From: Flavobacterium sp.
GTDB taxonomy: Bacteria; Bacteroidota; Bacteroidia; Flavobacteriales; Flavobacteriaceae
DNA length: 11,872 nt
NCBI GenBank assembly: GCA_024709705.1
Contig: JANJWE010000281.1
Span: 1 to 11,872, forward strand
Direction: 5' to 3'
Shown here: positions 7,935 to 11,872 of the stretch, one piece after another
How the letters are laid out: every line of letters begins with the position of its first letter
How positions within the stretch are numbered: the first letter of the stretch is position 1
Translations under genes and position numbers: made by a program
Notes under the pieces: model-generated
Seen by the model: only the letters and a program-made list of their open reading frames with translations
The model's database searches: none
What the model was told of the DNA's origin: nothing

Positions 7935-8711
7935 TTAGAAGTCCATTTCAATAATCGTAAATGGTCCATTTAAAATATTTTTCAGAACCAGAGAATTGGC
8001 ATTTATATAAAAATCAGTGAAAGGTTTTGAATTTGAATTAAATCCAATTTTTTCATTTAAAACTGATTTGGTTTGACGAGCCACCGCTTCACCGGAATCT
8101 ATAATTTTAATGTGAGAAGGTAGGATTTTTTTTATTTGTGGTATTAAATAGGGGTAATGACTGCATCCTAAAACTAAATAATCTATGTTTGCTTTAATCA
8201 TTGGTGTTAGAAATGATTCAAGTAAGTTTAAGGTTTCAACTGAATCTTGTTTTCCTTGTTCGATTAATGGTACTAACCCATAACCAATTTGCTCAATTAT
8301 TTTGGTGTTTGGATAATTTAAAACACTTTTACTAAACAATTCACTTGTTAATGTGCCTTTAGTGGCTAAGACACCGATAGTGTGGGTTTGAGATTGATTT
8401 GCAGCTGGTTTTATTGCCGGTTCTATTCCGATAAATGGAATGTCGTATTTGGAACGAAGTTCCTTAATCGCATTCGTAGTTGCAGTATTACAAGCCACAA
8501 CAATAAGTTTGGCGTTTTTATTTAATAAAAATTCTGTGTTTTTACAGCTTAGATGAATGATTTCATCTTTAGATTTTTGTCCATAGGGTGCATTTTTACT
8601 ATCGGCTAAGTAAACAGTGCTTTCATTTGGTAATAAGGAATGAATTTCTCTCCAAATAGAAGTACCTCCAATACCTGAATCAAATAAACCTATAGGATTT
8701 GAATTTGTCAT
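7935..8711 (-). CDS. murI: Glutamate racemase
   Basis: Converts L-glutamate to D-glutamate in the cytoplasm for peptidoglycan precursor synthesis. 258 residues from the ATG at 8711, the usual length. I prefer this ATG over an in-frame TTG at 8717, which lies two codons upstream beside the terminator's T tract. Counting from the ATG: IGLFDSGIGG with Asp11-Ser12; the PYG motif at 42-44; first catalytic cysteine Cys74 in VVACNTATTNA; second catalytic cysteine Cys183 followed by His185 in LGCSHYPYL; and IDSGEAVA near 204-211. All expected catalytic residues are present, so it should be active. It is downstream of bamA-OmpH-OmpH in the same direction but separated by an intrinsic terminator, so it needs readthrough or its own promoter. 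Confidence 0.97.
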   Translation of the reverse strand: MTNSNPIGLFDSGIGGTSIWREIHSLLPNESTVYLADSKNAPYGQKSKDEIIHLSCKNTEFLLNKNAKLIVVACNTATTNAIKELRSKYDIPFIGIEPAIKPAANQSQTHTIGVLATKGTLTSELFSKSVLNYPNTKIIEQIGYGLVPLIEQGKQDSVETLNLLESFLTPMIKANIDYLVLGCSHYPYLIPQIKKILPSHIKIIDSGEAVARQTKSVLNEKIGFNSNSKPFTDFYINANSLVLKNILNGPFTIIEMDF

Positions 8712-8714
8712 ATT

Positions 8715-8722
8715 CAAAAGTA
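8715..8722 (-). promoter_or_regulatory. Candidate Bacteroidota -7 element upstream of murI
   Basis: On the minus strand, TACTTTTG matches the Bacteroidota -7 consensus TAnnTTTG and ends 3 bases before the murI ATG. Transcription from it would start at or just inside the start codon, giving a leaderless or nearly leaderless mRNA. No TTG lies at the usual -33 distance (the nearest is about 11 bases upstream, too close), and the element overlaps the terminator T tract, so it may be a chance match. Confidence 0.25.
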
Positions 8723-8764
8723 AAAAAAAAGCTCAAATTCTAAATTTAGATTTGAGCTTTTTTT
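8722..8764 (-). terminator. Intrinsic terminator after the bamA-OmpH-OmpH cluster
   Basis: An 8-bp stem GCTCAAAT (8731-8738) pairs with ATTTGAGC (8750-8757); the 11-base interval holds a small palindrome (CTAAATTTAG) that can extend the hairpin. On the minus strand it is followed by nine T (8730-8722), and the other side carries seven T for the plus strand, so it could work both ways. It begins 15 bases past the short OmpH stop. The minus-strand T tract ends 10 bases before the murI ATG. Confidence 0.85.
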
Positions 8765-8779
8765 GGATTAAAGGATGAA

Positions 8780-9283
8780 TTAGAATCCTAAATCTTTTTT
8801 AACATCATTTGTTAAATCGGTACCGTCAGCAAAAATGGCAGCATTGATATCAATTACATAATTAAAACCTTTAGCTTTTCCTACTTTAGCAATTGATGCT
8901 CTAATCTTTTCAACTAGTGGCTTGGCTAAATCAGCCTCTTTTTGTTGTAACTCTTTTTGAGCATTATCTCTGTAATCACGAATTCTTTTTTCCATGTCGG
9001 TGATTTCCTTAGTTCTTTCTTGATTGGTTTTATCATCAACTTTATTGGCTTCTTCTTCGTATTTTTTTAATTTAGTGTAATATTCATCAGCCATTGTTTT
9101 GAATTCTGAATCGTATTGTTTGCTTAATTGTTCCAATTGTTTCTGAGCATCAATCATAGCCGGCATTTTTGTGTACAGTTCATTAGTGTCTACATGAGCT
9201 ATTTTAGTTTGAGCTGTAACGCTTTGTGATGCACCTAGTATAAAAAGGGCTGTAAAAAATAAATTTTTCAATTGTTTCATCAT
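8780..9283 (-). CDS. ompH: OmpH/Skp family periplasmic chaperone (standard length)
   Basis: 167 residues, close to the usual Skp size. Residues 1-25 form a signal peptide (MMKQLKNLFF, hydrophobic FTALFILGA, cleavage likely after VTAQ). The mature part starts with the Skp-type strand KIAHVDTNELYTKMP (27-41), then a long charged coiled coil (about 45-125), then the returning strand region FNYVIDINAAIFADGTDLT (140-158) and a final helix ending KKDLGF. Skp is a trimeric chaperone that holds unfolded outer-membrane proteins in the periplasm before delivery to BamA. The start could be either of two adjacent ATGs (9283 or 9280). It lies 12 bases after the long OmpH-like gene, whose TAA is followed directly by a second in-frame TAA, so the two are probably co-transcribed. 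The terminator just downstream ends the unit. Confidence 0.93.
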   Translation of the reverse strand: MMKQLKNLFFTALFILGASQSVTAQTKIAHVDTNELYTKMPAMIDAQKQLEQLSKQYDSEFKTMADEYYTKLKKYEEEANKVDDKTNQERTKEITDMEKRIRDYRDNAQKELQQKEADLAKPLVEKIRASIAKVGKAKGFNYVIDINAAIFADGTDLTNDVKKDLGF

Positions 9284-9295
9284 TTCTAGTTATTA

Positions 9296-10297
9296 TTAAT
9301 TATTGTTTTCGTTTTGTTTTTCTTTATCTTTTTCTTCTTTGGCTTTTCTTGCAGCTTCTCTATCTGCTAAAATTTTTTGTTTTCTTTCTTCTATTTCTCT
9401 TTTTCTATCATCTATGGCTTTTTGTCTGGCTTCTGCGGCCTTTTGTCTGGCTTCTGCCGCTTTATCTTTTGGTGAAGGTGTAGTTTCACTATTTTCTTTT
9501 TCGGATGATGACTCCTCTGATTTGGGTTTATCAGAAACTGTGCCACTTTTTTTAGCAGCCTTTTCTTCTAGTAATTTTGCTCTTCGATCTTCAAATTCTT
9601 TTTTCTTGGCTTCTGTTGCTAATTTTCGGGCTTCAGCAATGCTATCTCTCTGAGCTTTTCGTTCTTCTAAAATGCGTTTTCTTTCTGCTAAAGCAGGGTT
9701 GTCATCTACAAAATCTTCTTTTCTTTCCTTTTCTTCTAAAGCTTTGAGTTCTTTTTTGCTCATTTGTTCTCTTTTTGAAGCACGAGTTAAAGAACGAATC
9801 ACTTGATCGCTAATATCGTATCGTTTGGCTGCAAAAAGAACGGTTAAGTCTGAAGATTTATCTAAAATGAAATCATATTTTCGCACCTCTGCAATGTCTT
9901 GAACCGCAGTAAAAACTTGATCTTGAATAGGTTTAACCAATACAGCTTTTTGTACTACCAAATCTCCGTTGGGGCCAAATCTTTTTTGTTGGTATTCTAA
10001 CAATTCATTTTCAAGAAAGGCAATTTCTTCTTCTTTTTCTTCAATTAATTCCTTGGTTAAAAGTACTCTTTCGTTTTTGAGAGCTTCTTTTAATTCGTTA
10101 ATTTCAGTTCTCTTTGCTTCGATTTCTTGCTTCCATTTTTGAGCTTTCAATTCTAATTGATTATTGGCCTCTGTATAATCCGGAACATTTTGTAAGATAT
10201 ATTCCATGTCAATATAGCCTATACGAATTCCTCGAGTTTGGGCTTCAACAGTATTGTTTAACAATGAAACAAGAATTAAAAAAAGTAATTTCTTCAT
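9296..10297 (-). CDS. ompH: OmpH/Skp-like protein with long charged C-terminal extension
   Basis: 333 residues, about twice a normal Skp. Signal peptide 1-20 (MKKLLFLILVSLL, cleavage after VEAQ). Skp-like core about 23-172: RIGYIDMEYILQNVPDY, a coiled coil about 45-105, and the returning strands near YDFILDKSSDLTVLFAAKRY (141-160). The remaining 160 residues are not Skp: a Lys/Glu/Arg-rich helical stretch 180-250, a Ser/Glu/Pro linker about 251-277, and a second charged helical stretch 278-327 with a tandem EARQKAA heptad, ending Asn-rich. It lies between bamA (40 bases upstream) and a standard OmpH (12 bases downstream), which supports a role in outer-membrane protein delivery. The function of the extension is unknown; binding peptidoglycan, BamA or other periplasmic partners is speculation. 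The start ATG at 10297 is fixed by the signal peptide. Confidence 0.88.
   Translation of the reverse strand: MKKLLFLILVSLLNNTVEAQTRGIRIGYIDMEYILQNVPDYTEANNQLELKAQKWKQEIEAKRTEINELKEALKNERVLLTKELIEEKEEEIAFLENELLEYQQKRFGPNGDLVVQKAVLVKPIQDQVFTAVQDIAEVRKYDFILDKSSDLTVLFAAKRYDISDQVIRSLTRASKREQMSKKELKALEEKERKEDFVDDNPALAERKRILEERKAQRDSIAEARKLATEAKKKEFEDRRAKLLEEKAAKKSGTVSDKPKSEESSSEKENSETTPSPKDKAAEARQKAAEARQKAIDDRKREIEERKQKILADREAARKAKEEKDKEKQNENNN
9420..9460 (-). repeat. 21-bp tandem duplication in the long OmpH extension
   Basis: Two adjacent copies (9420-9440 and 9441-9460, the second counted to 20 bases) share TTTTGTCTGGCTTCTGC and differ only near the end. They encode two copies of the heptad AEARQKA at residues about 281-294. 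An in-frame coiled-coil heptad duplication is the simplest reading. Confidence 0.8.
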
Positions 10298-10337
10298 ATT
10301 TCTAAAATTATAATGTAAATATAACAGAAATTAACAA

Positions 10338-11872
10338 TTAAAATTGTTGTCCGATAATAAAATGTGTTTCCCATCCATTTTTTTGAGTTTGACCCGGAAT
10401 AGGATCAAATCCATGCCCGAAATCAATTCCCAATAGTCCGAAGGCCGGCATAAATACACGTAAACCAAATCCGGCAGACCTTTGCATTACAAAAGGATTG
10501 TATTCTTTGAAATTGTTATAAGAAGCTCCAGCTTCAACAAATCCTAAAACAAAAATAGAGGCAGCCGATTTTAGTGTAAGTGGATATCTCAATTCCATAG
10601 TAAATTTGTTGTAAATAGTTCCACCATCAATACTTGACAAGGATTGGTTAGGGTATCCACGAAGCTGAATAATTTCTCGACCGTCTAACGCAAAATTGGC
10701 TAATCCATCACCACCAAGGAAAAATCTCTCGAAAGGAACCAGACCTCTGTCTTGATTGTAAGCTCCCATGTATCCAAATTCTCCCAGTGTTCTGAAAACT
10801 AAGGCCTTTTGGTTGGTTCCTGCAATTTTGGTATACCAATCTGCTCTAAGTTTGATTTTATAGAATTCTAAATAATTGAATCTTTTCTGGTCAATTTTAG
10901 CTCTATCAGCAGCAGCATCTTGAAAATTATCTACAGGTTGACCACTTTCATTCAAATAGGTACCTATAGGAATTATGTTTCCAGTTGTAGGGTCTGTTTG
11001 TTCTGTGGTCGTTCTAACTTTGTAGGCTTCTAAGTTTTCTAGGTTTTTATAATCTATACCATTGAAAAGCGAGTAGGGCGGTGTTACTTTGGCAGAAATT
11101 GAGAATTCTGATCCATAAACCGGGAAAATAGGATTTATCCCTTTGTTGTTTCGGGTTAAACCAACGGTGTAAGCAAAGTTACGGGATGAACCATTACCAA
11201 AAGTAAAGAGGCCTGTATTGTAATTATTTAAATCGTAATATTGGAAACTTACTGCCTGTGATAAGTTAAAAAAGTCATCCGGAGTATTTAATCTTTTTCC
11301 AATTCCAACTGATATAGAAGTAATATTAAAACTACGCGTTCTATCTACATTTCGAGTCCGGAAGTCATTTAAAAACTGCTTGCTATGTGAAATGGATGTT
11401 GAAAATTGGATGGGTTTTTTTCCACCCCACCAAGGTTCAGAGAAAGTTAAACTGTAGGTTTGGAAAAACGAACTGGCTTGCAGTCTAAGAGACATTCTTT
11501 GACCGTCACCCATAGGTAGGGGTTTGTAGGCATCTTTATTAAAAATGTTTCGGGCTGAGAAATTATTAAACGAAAGACCCAAAGTACCAATAAAGCCACC
11601 TCCACCGTAACCTCCTTGAAGCTCAATTTGACTGGATCCTTTTTCAACCAAATTGTATTCGATGTCCAGAGTTCCAGCAGCAGGATCAACATTTTTAAAT
11701 TTAGGATCAATAGACTCCGGGTCAAAGAATCCCAACTGTCCAATCTCACGAATGGTTCTTACCAAGGCTTCTTTGCTGTATTTTTGTCCGGGTTTGGTTC
11801 TAAGTTCTCTGTAAATAACATGGTCATTGGTTTTTTCGTTCCCAACTACCGAAATTTTATTAAAGTACGCCA
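10338..11872 (-). CDS. bamA: BamA, outer-membrane protein assembly factor (N-terminus beyond window)
   Basis: The frame is open to the right edge, from about 11870 downwards, giving about 510 residues of the C-terminal part; the internal TTG at 11765 is not the start because POTRA sequence continues upstream of it (FNKISVVGNEKTNDHVIY). The first 80 visible residues are the last POTRA domain (E.LVRTIREIGQLGFFDPE..., then DIEYNLVEKGS). The rest is the 16-stranded Omp85 barrel: GGYGGGGFIGTLGLSFNN opens it, LRGYPNQ (about 10650-10667) is the loop-6 (V/L)RG(F/Y) motif, and the protein ends in a beta-signal with terminal Phe (THFIIGQQF). BamA folds and inserts beta-barrel proteins into the outer membrane. 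An insert of about 50 residues, rich in Asp/Thr/Asn, lies at roughly 10890-11030, probably a surface loop. The OmpH-like genes follow directly, consistent with one envelope-biogenesis operon. Confidence 0.96.
   Translation of the reverse strand, partial: AYFNKISVVGNEKTNDHVIYRELRTKPGQKYSKEALVRTIREIGQLGFFDPESIDPKFKNVDPAAGTLDIEYNLVEKGSSQIELQGGYGGGGFIGTLGLSFNNFSARNIFNKDAYKPLPMGDGQRMSLRLQASSFFQTYSLTFSEPWWGGKKPIQFSTSISHSKQFLNDFRTRNVDRTRSFNITSISVGIGKRLNTPDDFFNLSQAVSFQYYDLNNYNTGLFTFGNGSSRNFAYTVGLTRNNKGINPIFPVYGSEFSISAKVTPPYSLFNGIDYKNLENLEAYKVRTTTEQTDPTTGNIIPIGTYLNESGQPVDNFQDAAADRAKIDQKRFNYLEFYKIKLRADWYTKIAGTNQKALVFRTLGEFGYMGAYNQDRGLVPFERFFLGGDGLANFALDGREIIQLRGYPNQSLSSIDGGTIYNKFTMELRYPLTLKSAASIFVLGFVEAGASYNNFKEYNPFVMQRSAGFGLRVFMPAFGLLGIDFGHGFDPIPGQTQKNGWETHFIIGQQF

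Noticed and set aside
8712..8717. TTG at 8717 as the murI start
   Set aside because: It adds only two residues, abuts the terminator T tract, and an ATG follows at 8711 with normal spacing to the FDSGIGG motif.
9303..10305. Plus-strand open frames opposite the long OmpH (9303-9653, 10114-10305)
   Set aside because: They are Ser/Phe/Leu-rich antisense shadows of a Lys/Glu-rich coding region, with no independent support.
10298..10337. Promoter between bamA and the long OmpH gene
   Set aside because: The 40-base gap is AT-rich but has no convincing TAnnTTTG with a spaced TTG; co-transcription with bamA is simpler.
11447..11749. Second minus-strand frame within bamA
   Set aside because: It overlaps the clear POTRA-barrel coding frame and resembles no protein family I recognise.

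Overview
The window looks like a chromosomal segment of a Flavobacterium-like member of the Bacteroidota. The signs are a type IX secretion (T9SS) type-B sorting domain, a PorP/SprF partner gene, no obvious Shine-Dalgarno sequences, AT-rich genes outside the adhesin (17 G/C in the 60 bases at 6901-6960), and the order bamA, OmpH, OmpH, murI, which I remember as typical of flavobacteria. No RNA gene, insertion sequence, phage gene or CRISPR array was seen, and no stretch over 300 bases lacks a gene.

Left half, plus strand (1-7405). A giant surface protein gene enters from the left edge (2,119 residues visible) and ends at 6360. It is built from an incomplete CD/FDL-type module, ten Ig/PKD-like units of exactly 80 residues, one divergent Ig-like domain, nine CD..N.DG..FDL modules of about 97 residues, another Ig-like domain, a SprB-like repeat and a C-terminal CHU_C sorting domain. 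Six bases later starts a PorP/SprF-family outer-membrane protein. The two form a secretion pair: a cargo and its probable T9SS partner. A strong intrinsic terminator follows.

Centre (7416-8711). A gamma-class carbonic anhydrase family protein on the plus strand converges on murI (glutamate racemase, minus strand), with only 3 bases between the stop codons.

Right half, minus strand (8722-11872). Reading leftwards: bamA (N-terminus beyond the right edge), a long OmpH/Skp-like protein with a highly charged C-terminal extension, a normal-length OmpH/Skp, an intrinsic terminator, then murI. BamA inserts beta-barrels into the outer membrane, Skp-like chaperones carry unfolded barrels across the periplasm, and MurI makes D-glutamate for peptidoglycan, so this block is envelope biogenesis. 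PorP/SprF proteins are themselves predicted barrels and so are plausible BamA/Skp clients.

The least ordinary parts are the adhesin's exact repeat array, with its higher-order periodicity and its GC content far above its own sorting domain, and two intrinsic terminators that each end exactly 10 bases before the next gene's ATG. I saw no clearly new multi-gene system.
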